Assembly: GCA_002633005.1 (NCBI GenBank)
Contig: NMRA01000142.1
Location: 287,356-351,355 of the forward strand
Length of the DNA: 64,000 nt
Direction: 5' to 3'
Source of the DNA: Phoronis australis
Lineage: Eukaryota > Phoronida > Phoronidae
The notes under the pieces are model-generated. The model was not told the DNA's origin. It did not search any database and saw nothing but the letters and a program-made list of their open reading frames with translations. Position 1 is the first letter of the stretch. Each line of letters opens with the position of its first letter. Positions 47,468-57,923 of the stretch are shown here, piece after piece. The position numbers were made by a program, and so were the translations under genes.

Positions 47468-50400
47468 TCAGGTGTTTCATTCGGTGAGGACCTCTCCATT
47501 AAATCTGTGCTATTGGAATCTCTTCTGATGTCTCGGTTGCTTGATGAATGTGTTACCGATGATGTGTTCATCTTTGTAACAGCAGACCCTGTCTCAGTTT
47601 CATGGACCTTCTTGGCAGTGCTTGATATTGAGGAGATTGCGGTTGCCTGCTGAAACACCTCTGATCTCTGCACAGAAACATCTTGTTGTGGTGACTCATT
47701 GGTTTCTGTGGAGCTACTATGCTTGTGGATTTTACTAGAAGCCTCACTGTCATGAACATCTTGTCTCAACTGCTGTGAAGTTTGTTCAAGTATAGTTTGA
47801 TGTTCAACATTTTCCGTGTCTAATGCTTCGGAAGTTGCCAAGCTGTTCGTTGTGTGAGACTGTATATTGTGTTTTCTTAATTCTGATAGTTTTGAGGATT
47901 TGTAAGCTGTAATCTTTTCTGTTTTCTGACTGCTCTTTCTTGGTCCAGTAGAAAGACTTGTGCTGTCTTGTTCCATTATGTTAGAATTATGTTTCAAGTC
48001 ATATTGACATTCCGTGTGTACCTCTGAAATATCATGCTTCATTGCACTTTGAATTCTTACCGCTTTTTTAGTACTTAATTTATGGGTAAGTGTTGTTCCT
48101 TTAGTGTTGACGGAAGATACTACTGTTGGTGCTGTAGATGTTGCAAATGGAACCAATGATGATGTTGCCATATCGGTCTGTTTGATTTTTGACCTCTGTT
48201 GAAACACTTGTGACTGGGAGCTCGAGGCATATTTAGCTTCAGTATAATATTTCAAGCGTTCGCTCCTGGACTGTGTAGACAGAGGTGATGTAGAGCTAGA
48301 TGCAAGTGATACTTCTTGCTGAAGATTCTTCCACTCTACTCCCATTTGAGCTTCTGAAGTATTGTCTGCGTTTTCTCTGGGAAAAGTTTCATTTACACCT
48401 GGTATGTGTCTTTCAGATTGCTCTTTTGTTCGTTTTTGGTCTTTAGAGGAGTCACTGGTCCCAGTACTTGTGTGGAAAGACCATGACACGAATGACTGCA
48501 TTTGTTCTGTTTTGAAGGTCATGGAAGGAAGCCTGTACACAACTTTATTGACATTCTCTGATGTTGGTGATAATTTTTCTGCAACATCCTCATTTGTTTC
48601 AGGGTTCCTGTTTACACCCTGCTCCTCTCCAGCAGAAAACATTTGTGAAAAGCTGGTGCTTTGCTGGTTGTATCCTGCTTCCTGTTTCGCTTGTTCATCA
48701 GTAAAGATCGTCACTGTACCTTTTATGTCCACTCTCTGCCCCAAAGGTTCTTTTACGTTTACCACAGTGGTTGCATGGGCTATTTCATGCCAAGCACTTA
48801 GTTTATCAGTCAAAAGCACATTGTCTTCTTCCTCCCGTGTGTTGCCATTTTCTTCATCATCTTCCACTACCATGCCCTCTGCTCTACCTTTACCGGGTGA
48901 TGTGTGCTCTGTTGTCACTAGTTGACAAACAGAATTTTGATCAGAATCGCTCATATGAGTGTGCCCTTGATCACTTTCTATTGTATCTATGTTTTGGTTG
49001 CTCTCGGTTTCTATTTGTTTTTCAGTCACTTCCATGACCTCTGCATCTTGCGGCCATGCTGTTGTTGCTAAGTTTGTTACCGGTTGAATCTCAGTTTGTA
49101 TTGGTTCACCATAGTCAGCCTCTTTGTTCCTATTTTCATTAGGCTCATTAGATAGATGTTTATCAGGGGTATCAATGGCCTTTAAAGTTGTAGTGTAGTT
49201 GGGAAGGTGTTTTAGGGGATCCTGTATATTGCTTAATCTGTTTTCTTGTCCTTCGGGTATGATGGACAGCTCATCAACAGGCTTTAACACCACTGCAGTT
49301 TGATAAGTTTGTTGTACCTGCTTTTTACGTAAATGTACAGTCCTCTCTATTCGATCTGTTGTGGTGAATGGCTTTTCCACAATGCCTTGTGCATTTTCTG
49401 ACAATAGTCCTTTGTCACAGGTAAGGTCTTCTAATGTGTCATTTGGTGTAGGCTGTAGACATGACGTACTTGGCGTGCTTTGCTCAAAGCCTTCTTCTGC
49501 TTCTTGTGTTCGTGTGTCAATGGTTTCAATCTTGGATGTAATACTTTGATCTTCTTCACAGATATTTATGGTCTTTTGGTGTTTTTCACTTTTCTGTCCA
49601 AGTTTGTCAAAACATATTTGCACATTTTTCAAGGCTGTTTCTGTTCTTTGAACATTCTTCTGTGCTCTTATGTGTTGTTCCTTAACAGCTCCTGGTGCTG
49701 TTTGTTCTGATTTGGTTGTTGTCATTTCTAGTTTGTTTATCTGAGGCTGGGTCATTCTGGGTTCAAACATAACTGGGCATTGATCTGTTGCAGCCATGTC
49801 TATTCTGTTGGTAGACTGAGACAATTCGCTCATGTTGTTGCTCATGTTGTTGTTTTGGGGTGTTGGCGGGTCGATGTGAGACTTCTCATAATATTGTTCA
49901 GTTTCACTTTGGTGAGATTTCCTGAACATCCCTGTGTCCTGATTGATCATAAATGCTTCATCATCCGCCATGATTGTTTCAGGCTCCCTGTTGGTGCTGT
50001 CACTAAGTTGACGTAGATGGCTCTGTATTCTACAAAATCTACTGTCTGTCTCTTCAAATGTGATGGTAGGCTCATAGGCAGGTGTTAACATCGCTGTTGA
50101 TTTGTCCATTAGATACATTTGCTTTTCAATTTTCCCAGCTTGTTGCATTGCAATTCTTTGTTGGTCTTCCTCATTGGGAACTCTTGGTATTGAAAAGCTG
50201 CTGGTCCCAGCAGATTTAGAAGTGTCAACTGCTTCTTGTGAATGCACCATACCATGCGTGATGTTGTCATGAACCTCGTCAGGGATTGGTGTTATTATAC
50301 AAGTAGTTTCTCCACTTTGACTCACACCTGTAGATTGGTCTTTACTCATCCTGTATTTGCCATAAGGTCCTTTGGGCTTCTGTGTAAATTCATCAAAATA

Positions 50401-53400
50401 CACTTGCACGCATTGCATTGCAATCTGTGAACGCTGAACATTTTGTGTCGTTATGGTTTGTTCATCAACAGGGCTTTGCACTGTATCTTTGTGTTCTATT
50501 GAGCATTCCAGAATTGGCCTCTGAGACTGCACTGTAGTTTCTGACAGGTTCTCAATAGTGTGATCATCAACATCAGTGGTTACTCCAGATACTGGAGTTT
50601 GTACTCCATTAATGTCACTACCATTGATAATTTGAACAGCTATAGGTGTTGTGTAGTGGACTGTTGACTGCTCATTCTCATTCTCATTCTTTTCATCAGC
50701 TATAACAGATAGTTCAGGGTCACCAAAGCATCTACTGGAACTTGTTCTGCCAGTGTTTAATGTAAAAATGGCACCATTCAAATCGAGTGTTTGTGCAGTC
50801 TCTGGACTGTATTTGGTTATAGGAACTCCATGCAACAGTGTTGAAGCCTCTGCATTCTCTTTTCTGGTTGTTGCAGGTTGGCCTTTAAGTCTTTCCACTG
50901 CCTGTTGGTCAACTGGACACTGGTCAGTGTCTCTTGCTGTGTCATGTTGGTTTTGACTTTCTTCTGCTTCTGGTTTATCAAGGTCATCGGATTGGTCTGT
51001 TGGGGTTGCTGGCTCTAATATCTTGAAAGCTGTTTGGTCAAAAAACTGCTGCAGTCGGTTCAGGTGGTCTTCTCTGCCTTCCTGTCTGATTTTTGTGATT
51101 GTTTCCTCACCAACAGGCTTCAACTCAATTATATGTGTTTCATGCATTTCTTTTGGTTTGACATCAACGTCACTTTGGGCAGCATCCGTCTCTGCACTGC
51201 AGTTGGTTATAGGAAGTCCTTCACATGGCAGTGTTGCAGTCTCTGCATTCTCTTTTCTGGTTGTTGCACCTTGGCCTTTTAAGCTCTCCACTGGTTGTTG
51301 GTCAACTAGACAGGGGTCAGTTTCTCTTGTTGTGTGATATTGGTTTTGACTTTCTTCTGTTTCTGGTTTATCAAGGTCATCAGATTGGTCTGTTGGGGTT
51401 TCTGGCTCAAAGGCCTTGAAAGCTGTTTGGTCAAAAAACTGTTGCAGTCGGTTCTGGTGGTCTTCTCTGCCTTCATGTCTGATTTTTGTGATTGGTTCCT
51501 CACCAACAGGCTTCAACTCAATTATATGTGTTTCATGGACTTCTTTTGGTTTGCCATCACTGTCACTATCGGCAGCATCCGTCTCTGCACTGTAGTTGGT
51601 TATAGGAACTTCTTCTCGTGACAGTGTTGCAGTCTGTGCATTCTCTTTTCTGGTTGTTACTGCTTGGCCTTTTAAGCTTTCCACTGCTTGTTGGTCAACT
51701 AGACACTGGTCAATTTCTCTTGTTGTATAATAATGGTTTTGACTTTCTTCTGCTTCTGGTTTATCAAGGTCATCAGATTGGGCAGTTGAGGTTGCTGGCT
51801 CAAAGACCTTGAAAGCTGTTTGGTCAGAAAACTGCTGCAGTTGGATCTGTTGCTCATGTTGTGTGCTTTCTTGCCTGTCTTTTGTGATTGCTTCCTCAGT
51901 GACAGGCTTCAACTCAGTTTTATGTTTTTCATACGCCTGTGCGACATTTGTATTGGCATCAGATGATCCTGTTAAGGTTGCTGGCTCAATGGTCTTTAAA
52001 GTTGTTTGGTCATAAAACTGCTGCAGTCTGTTCTGTTGGTCTTCTCTGCCTTCTGGTCTGATTTTTGTGATTGTTTCCTCTCCAACAGGCTTCAAACCAA
52101 TTATATGTTTATCATGCACTTCTTCTGATTTGTCATCAACATCACTATCAACGGCATTTGTCTCTGCACTGTAGTTGATTATAGGAACTCCTTCATGTGA
52201 CAGTGTTACAGCCTCTGCATTCTCTTTTCTCGTTGTTGCACCTTGGCCTTTTAAGCTTTGCACTGCCCGTTGGTCAACTACACACTGGTCACTTTCTTTT
52301 ACTGGGTCATATTTGTTTTGACTTTCCTCTGCTTCTTGTTTATCAGGGGCATCTGATTGGGCAGTTGGCGTTGCTGGCTCAAAGACCTTGAAAGCCGTTT
52401 GGTCAGAAAACTGCTGCAGTTGGATCTGTAGCTTATGTTGGGTGCTTTCTCGTCTGTCTTTTGTGATTGTTTCTTCAACGGCAGGCTTCAACTCAGTTTC
52501 ATGTTTTTCATGTGCCTCAGCGTCACTTGTAGTGGTGTCAGATGATCCGGGTAAGGTTGCTGGCTCAATGGTCTTTAAAGTTGTTTGGTCATAAAAGTGC
52601 TGCAGTCGGTTCTGGTAGTCTTCTCTGCCTTCCTGTCTGACTTTTGCGATTGTTTCTTCTCCAACAGGCTTGAACCCAATTATATGTTTATCATACACTT
52701 CTTCTGATTTGCCGTCAATGTCACTGTCAACAGCATCCGTCTCTGCACTGTAGTTGGTTATAGGAACTCCTTCACATGACAGTGCTACAGCTTCTGCATT
52801 CTCTTTTCTCGTTGTTGCACCTTGGCCTTTTAAGCTTTCCACTGCCCATTGGTCAACTATACACTGGTCAATTTCTTTTACTGGGTCATATTGGTTTTGA
52901 CTTTCTTCTTCTTGTTTATCAGTTGCATCTGATGGTGCAGTTGGGGTCGCTGGCTCAAAGACTTTGAAAGCCGTTTGGTCAGAAAACTGCTGCAGTTGGA
53001 TCTGCAGCTTATGTTGTGTGCTTTTTCGTCTGTCTTTTGTGATTTCTTCTTCAATGACAGGCTTCAACTCAGTTTTATGTTTTTCATACGCCTCTGCGTC
53101 ATTTGCATTGGCGTCAGATGATCCGGGTAAGGTTGCTGGCTCAATGGTCTTTAAAGTTGTTTGGTCATAAAAGTGCTGCAGTCGGTTCTGGTAGTCTTCT
53201 CTGCCTTCCTGTCTGACTTTTGTGATTGTTTCTTCTCCAACAGGCTTGAACCCAATTATATGTTTATCATGCACTTCTGATTTGCCGTCAATGTCACTGT
53301 TGACAGCATCCGTCTCTGCACTGTAGTTGGTTGTAGGAACTCCTTCACATGACAGTGTTACAGCCTCTGCATTCTCTGTTCTGGTTGTTACACCTTGGCC

Positions 53401-56400
53401 TTTTAAGCTTTCTTCTGCTTGTTGGTCAACTAGACACTGGTCAGTTTCTTTTGTTTTGTCATATTGGTTTTGACTTTCCTCTGTTTCTGATTTATCATGG
53501 ACATTTGATTGGGCAGCTGGGGTTGCTGGCTCGAAGACCTTAAAAGCTGTTTGGTCAGAAAACTGCTGTACTTGGATGTGTAGCTTATGTTGTGTGCTTT
53601 CTCGCCTGTCTTTTGTGATTGTTTCTTCAACGGCAGGCTTCAACTCAGTTTCATGTTTTTCATGTGCCTCAGCGTCACTTGTAGTGGTGTCATATGACCC
53701 TGGTAAGGTTGCTGGCTCAATGGTCTTTAAAGTTGTTTCGTCAAAAAGCTGCTGCAGTCTGTTCTGGTGGTCTTCTCTGCCTTCCTGTCTGATTTTTGCA
53801 ATTGTTTCCTCACCAACAGGCTTCAACTCAATTAAATGTTTTTCATGGACTTCTTTTGATTTGTCATCAACGTCGCTGTTAGCAGCATTTGTAATGGAGT
53901 TCAGTATCACAGGTGAGATTCTGGGTTCAATTATCCTCAAATCTGTGTCATCGGTAAACTGAGGTAAGCGATTCTGTATTGTACTTAATTGTCTTCTTTC
54001 TAATCTTTCAGTTGCGATTGCCGCCTCAATGACAGGCTGCAATTCTGTTTTGTTAGTTTCGTGTACTTCATTTGGTTTCTCATCAAGATCACCATTGTCA
54101 TCATTCTTGGTGGTGTCCAATGTGGTAGGTGTTGTTGTTGGTTCAATGGTCTTAAAATCTGTATAGTCTGAAAACTGCTGTTCTTGGTTCTGTTGTCTGC
54201 TTTCCTGTATTTCACATGTCACTGTTGCTGCAACAACAGGTTCCAATACTGTTTTGAGCTTTTCTTGGCCTTCTCTTGTTTTGTCATCAAGATCACCATC
54301 AGTCTCATTCTCAGTTGAGTCAGGCAGGGCAGGCATGGGTACTAACTCTATGGCCTTCTGATCAGTTTGGTCAGAAAACTGCTGCAGTCGGTTCTGTAAC
54401 TTTTGTTTTCTGCTTTCTTGTCTTTCTTTTGTGATTGTTGCCTCATCAACGAGATTCAACTCAGTTTTATGTTGGTCTTGTTCTTCACTAGATTTCGGAA
54501 CAAGATCACCATCAGCAGGTGCGACTGCTGGTTCATTGAATCTGAAATCTGTGCTGTCAGAAAGCAGTTGTAAGCGGTTCTGTTTCTTACAACTTTCAGT
54601 TGTGGTTAATGCCTCATCTATGGGCTTTGACCCTGCTTTATGTTTTTCACGTGCTTTAAGTGGTTTTTCACCAGGATCACCATCTGCATCATTCGTAGTG
54701 GTATCCAATGCAGCTTGTGTGATTGTTGGTTCAGTGATCTCATCTGAGTAGTCAGAAAGCCATTGTAGTTGGTTCTTCTTTCTCCTTTCTAGTCTTTCGT
54801 GTGTGATTGTTACCTCATCGACAGGTTTCAAGGTTGTTTTGTGCTTTTCATGTACTTCACTTGATTTGCCATTAAGGTCCCTATCAACATCATACATAGT
54901 GGTGTCTGGTGTAGTAGGTGAGTCTGTTGATTCATTGATCTTTACAGTGGTATAGTCAGGAAACTGCTCTAGTTGGTTCTGTATCGTTTGCCGTCTGCTT
55001 TCTAATCGTTCACTTGTAATTATTGTTTCAACGACAGGTTTCACCTCTGTTTTACGTTTTTCATGTTCTTCACTTGATTTGCCTTCAAGATCATCATCAT
55101 CATCGTCAACATCATTTGTAGTGATGTCAGATGTAGCAACTGTGAATTCGGGTTTAATAATCATCAAATCTGTGTAATCAGGAAACTGATGTAGTCGAAT
55201 TTGTGACCTACTTTCTAGTCCCTCACATGTGATTTTTGCCTCAACACGAGTTTTATGTTTTTCATCTTCTTTGCCTGATGTGCCATCAAGCTCACCATTA
55301 GCATCATTTGGAGTGGCATCACGTGATGCAGCTGCAGCTTCTGGATCAGTGTCGTTCAAAGCTTTGTAGTCAGAAAGCTGCTGCATTTGCTTTTGCCTCT
55401 CATGTAATCTTCTTTCTAGTCTTTCGCTTGTTATTTTTGGTTCATCGACAGGTTTTTGTGTTTCACATAATTCCTCTGAGTTGCCATTGCCATCCATTTG
55501 GGCTTGCTCTGGTACTCTTTGCACTGTGCTCTTTATGTTGGCAGTTGTAGTGACTGTGTTGTCGGCAGTATCTGAGGGAAACCAAATGCCATGTCTGCTT
55601 TCATCCGACGAGATGTTGGCTGGCACTTCAGTCTCAGCAGCACTATGATGTAACTCCTTCATGTCTGGCATCATGTTCTCATGACTATCATGCATATGAA
55701 TCTTAGAGGTACTATTTATCTCGTCAGCTTCTTCGGGTTTTGTTGTAATATGATCAAAATACAAAAATGCCCTTTTCAATGCACCAAATTCTCTTCTTTC
55801 AACATTGTCTTGTGCAGTTATGAATTGCTCATTCACTGGGGTTTGCACTAGGTATTGATCTTGGATTGTTGCTGTTTCCAATTCTTTCGTATATGATGGG
55901 ATGTCTTTACTCGGTGCCTGTTGTTCAAAGATCTCATTGTCAGATTCATCTCTGGATGTTGCGCTATCACTGGGCTTTACTTCTTTGGTCTCACCCTCTG
56001 AAATAGTTGGTTTGTTGACCTCTGTTTTCACATCCATTAAACTTTGCTGAATTGATACTTGATGATCGTAAGGTATATCTTGCAGCTCTGGTTCATGGCT
56101 ATCTTCCATTTTACTCGCTGCTTCACTGCTTCTGGCATCTTTGAACTCTTGACCTTCATCAAACAGTTCCGTATTAGACAATAAAGCCACGCTTGATAAA
56201 TGTTTTTTAGGTTCCTCAGTGTCACTCATCCCACATTCTGTTGTTTTGTTCCTGTCATTCGGGTGGTCATCATTTAGTGCTTCATCACAGTCAGGCACTA
56301 GATGTGTTCTGGTAGTTTCTGGTTTATTTTCTTTCAGGGAAGAATTTGTGTTAAGTATTTTTGTGGAGAGGTCATCGGTCAATTCTTCTTTTGCTTGTGG

Positions 56401-56691
56401 ATTCCAACCTTCTTCTTTTAGTTTGCAAGTTTCTTCAACTGTGTTTTTGATTTCAACAAATGTGTTGCAGTCTGGTGCCAGTAGCTCTTCCTCTGATTCA
56501 CTACAGTACCTGATATCGAAGTCGTCATCATGTTTTGGGTGCTCTGATGGTCTGTCACCTGGCTCCTTAGGGGAATCCTTATTAGTAATCACATCACCAA
56601 TGTGTTGTGACTCTATGGCATTCTGTGTGGAATTGGACAGTTCACGCATCTCTGCAGTGTCTTCACTTGTTTTGCTATTGTCGTATTCTTT
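46171..56691 (-). CDS. Giant acidic repeat protein, C-terminal part
   Basis: One uninterrupted reading frame of about 3,500 codons on the minus strand, ending at TGA (46171-46173). No signal peptide, membrane segment or known enzyme domain is visible. From N to C: an acidic non-repeated part; about eight 70-aa units around ERLERR...QNRLQQFSDYTD and EPATT; a 193-aa higher-order repeat (QIQLQQFSDQTAFKVFEPAT, ETDAVDSDIDGKSEEV); a Ser/Thr/Gln-rich part; and eight 54-aa units around GQMAVMTQMNQRQRAQ. Composition (E, D, K, T, S, Q) predicts disorder, as in giant exons of cytoskeletal proteins, but no homology is claimed. Same frame and peptide as the next feature across the N at 56692, so both are one gene. 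Confidence 0.82.
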   Translation of the reverse strand, partial: KEYDNSKTSEDTAEMRELSNSTQNAIESQHIGDVITNKDSPKEPGDRPSEHPKHDDDFDIRYCSESEEELLAPDCNTFVEIKNTVEETCKLKEEGWNPQAKEELTDDLSTKILNTNSSLKENKPETTRTHLVPDCDEALNDDHPNDRNKTTECGMSDTEEPKKHLSSVALLSNTELFDEGQEFKDARSSEAASKMEDSHEPELQDIPYDHQVSIQQSLMDVKTEVNKPTISEGETKEVKPSDSATSRDESDNEIFEQQAPSKDIPSYTKELETATIQDQYLVQTPVNEQFITAQDNVERREFGALKRAFLYFDHITTKPEEADEINSTSKIHMHDSHENMMPDMKELHHSAAETEVPANISSDESRHGIWFPSDTADNTVTTTANIKSTVQRVPEQAQMDGNGNSEELCETQKPVDEPKITSERLERRLHERQKQMQQLSDYKALNDTDPEAAAASRDATPNDANGELDGTSGKEDEKHKTRVEAKITCEGLESRSQIRLHQFPDYTDLMIIKPEFTVATSDITTNDVDDDDDDLEGKSSEEHEKRKTEVKPVVETIITSERLESRRQTIQNQLEQFPDYTTVKINESTDSPTTPDTTMYDVDRDLNGKSSEVHEKHKTTLKPVDEVTITHERLERRKKNQLQWLSDYSDEITEPTITQAALDTTTNDADGDPGEKPLKAREKHKAGSKPIDEALTTTESCKKQNRLQLLSDSTDFRFNEPAVAPADGDLVPKSSEEQDQHKTELNLVDEATITKERQESRKQKLQNRLQQFSDQTDQKAIELVPMPALPDSTENETDGDLDDKTREGQEKLKTVLEPVVAATVTCEIQESRQQNQEQQFSDYTDFKTIEPTTTPTTLDTTKNDDNGDLDEKPNEVHETNKTELQPVIEAAIATERLERRQLSTIQNRLPQFTDDTDLRIIEPRISPVILNSITNAANSDVDDKSKEVHEKHLIELKPVGEETIAKIRQEGREDHQNRLQQLFDETTLKTIEPATLPGSYDTTTSDAEAHEKHETELKPAVEETITKDRRESTQHKLHIQVQQFSDQTAFKVFEPATPAAQSNVHDKSETEESQNQYDKTKETDQCLVDQQAEESLKGQGVTTRTENAEAVTLSCEGVPTTNYSAETDAVNSDIDGKSEVHDKHIIGFKPVGEETITKVRQEGREDYQNRLQHFYDQTTLKTIEPATLPGSSDANANDAEAYEKHKTELKPVIEEEITKDRRKSTQHKLQIQLQQFSDQTAFKVFEPATPTAPSDATDKQEEESQNQYDPVKEIDQCIVDQWAVESLKGQGATTRKENAEAVALSCEGVPITNYSAETDAVDSDIDGKSEEVYDKHIIGFKPVGEETIAKVRQEGREDYQNRLQHFYDQTTLKTIEPATLPGSSDTTTSDAEAHEKHETELKPAVEETITKDRRESTQHKLQIQLQQFSDQTAFKVFEPATPTAQSDAPDKQEAEESQNKYDPVKESDQCVVDQRAVQSLKGQGATTRKENAEAVTLSHEGVPIINYSAETNAVDSDVDDKSEEVHDKHIIGLKPVGEETITKIRPEGREDQQNRLQQFYDQTTLKTIEPATLTGSSDANTNVAQAYEKHKTELKPVTEEAITKDRQESTQHEQQIQLQQFSDQTAFKVFEPATSTAQSDDLDKPEAEESQNHYYTTREIDQCLVDQQAVESLKGQAVTTRKENAQTATLSREEVPITNYSAETDAADSDSDGKPKEVHETHIIELKPVGEEPITKIRHEGREDHQNRLQQFFDQTAFKAFEPETPTDQSDDLDKPETEESQNQYHTTRETDPCLVDQQPVESLKGQGATTRKENAETATLPCEGLPITNCSAETDAAQSDVDVKPKEMHETHIIELKPVGEETITKIRQEGREDHLNRLQQFFDQTAFKILEPATPTDQSDDLDKPEAEESQNQHDTARDTDQCPVDQQAVERLKGQPATTRKENAEASTLLHGVPITKYSPETAQTLDLNGAIFTLNTGRTSSSRCFGDPELSVIADEKNENENEQSTVHYTTPIAVQIINGSDINGVQTPVSGVTTDVDDHTIENLSETTVQSQRPILECSIEHKDTVQSPVDEQTITTQNVQRSQIAMQCVQVYFDEFTQKPKGPYGKYRMSKDQSTGVSQSGETTCIITPIPDEVHDNITHGMVHSQEAVDTSKSAGTSSFSIPRVPNEEDQQRIAMQQAGKIEKQMYLMDKSTAMLTPAYEPTITFEETDSRFCRIQSHLRQLSDSTNREPETIMADDEAFMINQDTGMFRKSHQSETEQYYEKSHIDPPTPQNNNMSNNMSELSQSTNRIDMAATDQCPVMFEPRMTQPQINKLEMTTTKSEQTAPGAVKEQHIRAQKNVQRTETALKNVQICFDKLGQKSEKHQKTINICEEDQSITSKIETIDTRTQEAEEGFEQSTPSTSCLQPTPNDTLEDLTCDKGLLSENAQGIVEKPFTTTDRIERTVHLRKKQVQQTYQTAVVLKPVDELSIIPEGQENRLSNIQDPLKHLPNYTTTLKAIDTPDKHLSNEPNENRNKEADYGEPIQTEIQPVTNLATTAWPQDAEVMEVTEKQIETESNQNIDTIESDQGHTHMSDSDQNSVCQLVTTEHTSPGKGRAEGMVVEDDEENGNTREEEDNVLLTDKLSAWHEIAHATTVVNVKEPLGQRVDIKGTVTIFTDEQAKQEAGYNQQSTSFSQMFSAGEEQGVNRNPETNEDVAEKLSPTSENVNKVVYRLPSMTFKTEQMQSFVSWSFHTSTGTSDSSKDQKRTKEQSERHIPGVNETFPRENADNTSEAQMGVEWKNLQQEVSLASSSTSPLSTQSRSERLKYYTEAKYASSSQSQVFQQRSKIKQTDMATSSLVPFATSTAPTVVSSVNTKGTTLTHKLSTKKAVRIQSAMKHDISEVHTECQYDLKHNSNIMEQDSTSLSTGPRKSSQKTEKITAYKSSKLSELRKHNIQSHTTNSLATSEALDTENVEHQTILEQTSQQLRQDVHDSEASSKIHKHSSSTETNESPQQDVSVQRSEVFQQATAISSISSTAKKVHETETGSAVTKMNTSSVTHSSSNRDIRRDSNSTDLMERSSPNETPDGHMVVMTQMDHRQQAQQIVFAASTVHAKATKESAILSSLQLATHKQEESAEEAIGQMAAMTQITQRQRAQQTIVTASSIQSTETKERISMPSRQVASHEQDERGKEVVGQMAVMTQMNQRQRAQQTIVTASEVHSKATKESAISSSLQLATHKQEERAEEAIGQMTAMTQTTQRQRAQQTIVTASSIQSTETQERTSMSSRQVASHVQEEHREEVVGQTAVMTQMNQRQRAQRRIVTASAVHSTATKESAISSRLQLATFKQEESAEEAIGQTTAMTQMNQRQTAHRTMVTASISQTTETKDRTSMSSQQQASHEHEERGEEAIGQMAVTTQMTQRQRAKRTIVSASTIHSAVTKESAILSSMQLATHKQEETVEEAIGQMTATTQMTQRQRAQQTILTPSSIQSTETQERINRSRQQQTSHEQEGCGEEH
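50950..53900 (-). repeat. 193-aa higher-order coding repeat
   Basis: Copies spaced 573-579 bp between about 51.6 and 53.9 kb; the two more C-terminal copies are spaced about 390 bp, having lost a submodule of about 63 aa (the QTTLKTIEPATL segment). Adjacent copies are nearly identical over long stretches. Confidence 0.85.
53950..55460 (-). repeat. About 70-aa coding repeats
   Basis: Roughly eight diverged units, each with E(R)LE(S/R)R, a Gln-rich QN(R)LQQ(F/L)SDYTD, an EP-T segment and HEKHKTELKPV. The 193-aa repeat is built from two or three of these modules. Confidence 0.75.
55467..56691. repeat. Left copy of a 1.2-kb near-identical duplication
   Basis: Matches 56693-57923 with about 3-4% differences and small in-frame indels (for example one Glu codon). 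The copies meet at a single N. The left copy ends at exactly the sequence (CTATTGTCGTATTCTTT) that ends the right copy. Confidence 0.9.
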
Positions 56692-56692
56692 N

Positions 56693-57923
56693 GTGTTTCA
56701 CATATTTCCTCTGAGTTGCCATTGCCATCCATTTGGGCTTGCTCTGGTACTCTTTGCACTGTGCTCTTTATGTTGGCAGTTGTAGTGACTGTGTTGTCGG
56801 CAGTATCTGAGGGAAACCAAATGCCATGTCTGCTTTCATCTGATGAAATGTTGGCTGGCACTTCAGTCTCAACAGCACTATGATGTAACCCCTTCATGTC
56901 TGGCATCATGTTCTCATGACTATCATGCATATAAATCTTAGGGGTACTATTTATCTCATCAGCTTCTTCGGGTTTTGTTGTAATATGATCAAAATACAAA
57001 AACGCCCTTTTCAATGCACCAAATTCTCTCCTTTCAACATTGTCTTGTGCAGTTATGAATTGCTCATTCACTGGGGTTTGCACTAGGTATTGATCTTGGA
57101 TTGTTGCTGTTTCCAATTCTTTCGTATATGATGGGATGTCTTTACTCGGTGCCTGTTGTTCAAAGATTTCATTGTCAGATTCATCTCTGGATGTTGCGCT
57201 ATCACTGGGCTTTACTTCTTTGGTCTCACCCTCTGAAATAGTTGGTTTGTTGACCTCTGTTTTCACATCCATTAAACTTTGCCGAATTGCTACGTGTTGA
57301 TCGTAAGATATATCTTGCAGCTCTGGTTCATGGCTATCTTCCATTTTACTCGCTGCTTCACTGCTTCTGGCATCTTTGAACTCTTGACCTTCATCAAACA
57401 GTTCCGTATTAGACAATAAAGCCACGCTTGATAAATGTTTTTTAGGTTCCTCAGTGTCACTCATCCCACATTCTGTTGTTTTGTTCCTGTCATTCGGGTG
57501 GTCATCATTTAGTGCTTCATCACAGTCAGGCACTAGATGTGTTCCGGTAGTTTCTGGTTCATTTTCTTTCAGGGAAGAGTTTGTGTTAAGTATTTTTGTG
57601 GAGAGGTCATCGGTCAATTCTTTTGCTTGTGGATTCCAACCTTCTTCTTTTGGTTTGCAAGTTTCTTCAACTGCGTTTTTGATTTCAACAAATGTGTTGC
57701 AGTCTGGTGCCAGTAGCTCTTCCTCTGATTCACTACAGTACCTGATATCGAAGTCGTCATCATGTTTTGGGTGCTCTGATGGTCTGTCACCTGGCTCCTT
57801 AGGGGAATCCTTATTAGTAATCACATCACCAATGTGTTGTGACTCTATGGCATTCTGTGTGGAATTGGACAGTTCACGCATCTCTGCAGTGTCTTCACTT
57901 GTTTTGCTATTGTCGTATTCTTT
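56693..57923. repeat. Right copy of the 1.2-kb duplication
   Basis: Begins GTGTTTCACATA, the same place where the left copy begins (55467). The reading frame is intact through this copy and breaks only at the N. Confidence 0.9.

Noticed and set aside
56613-56691. C-terminal tail KNTTIAKQ...PHRMP on the right part of the giant gene
   Set aside because: A frame-shifted reading across the placeholder N; the true frame continues as NSKTSEDTAEMRELS.
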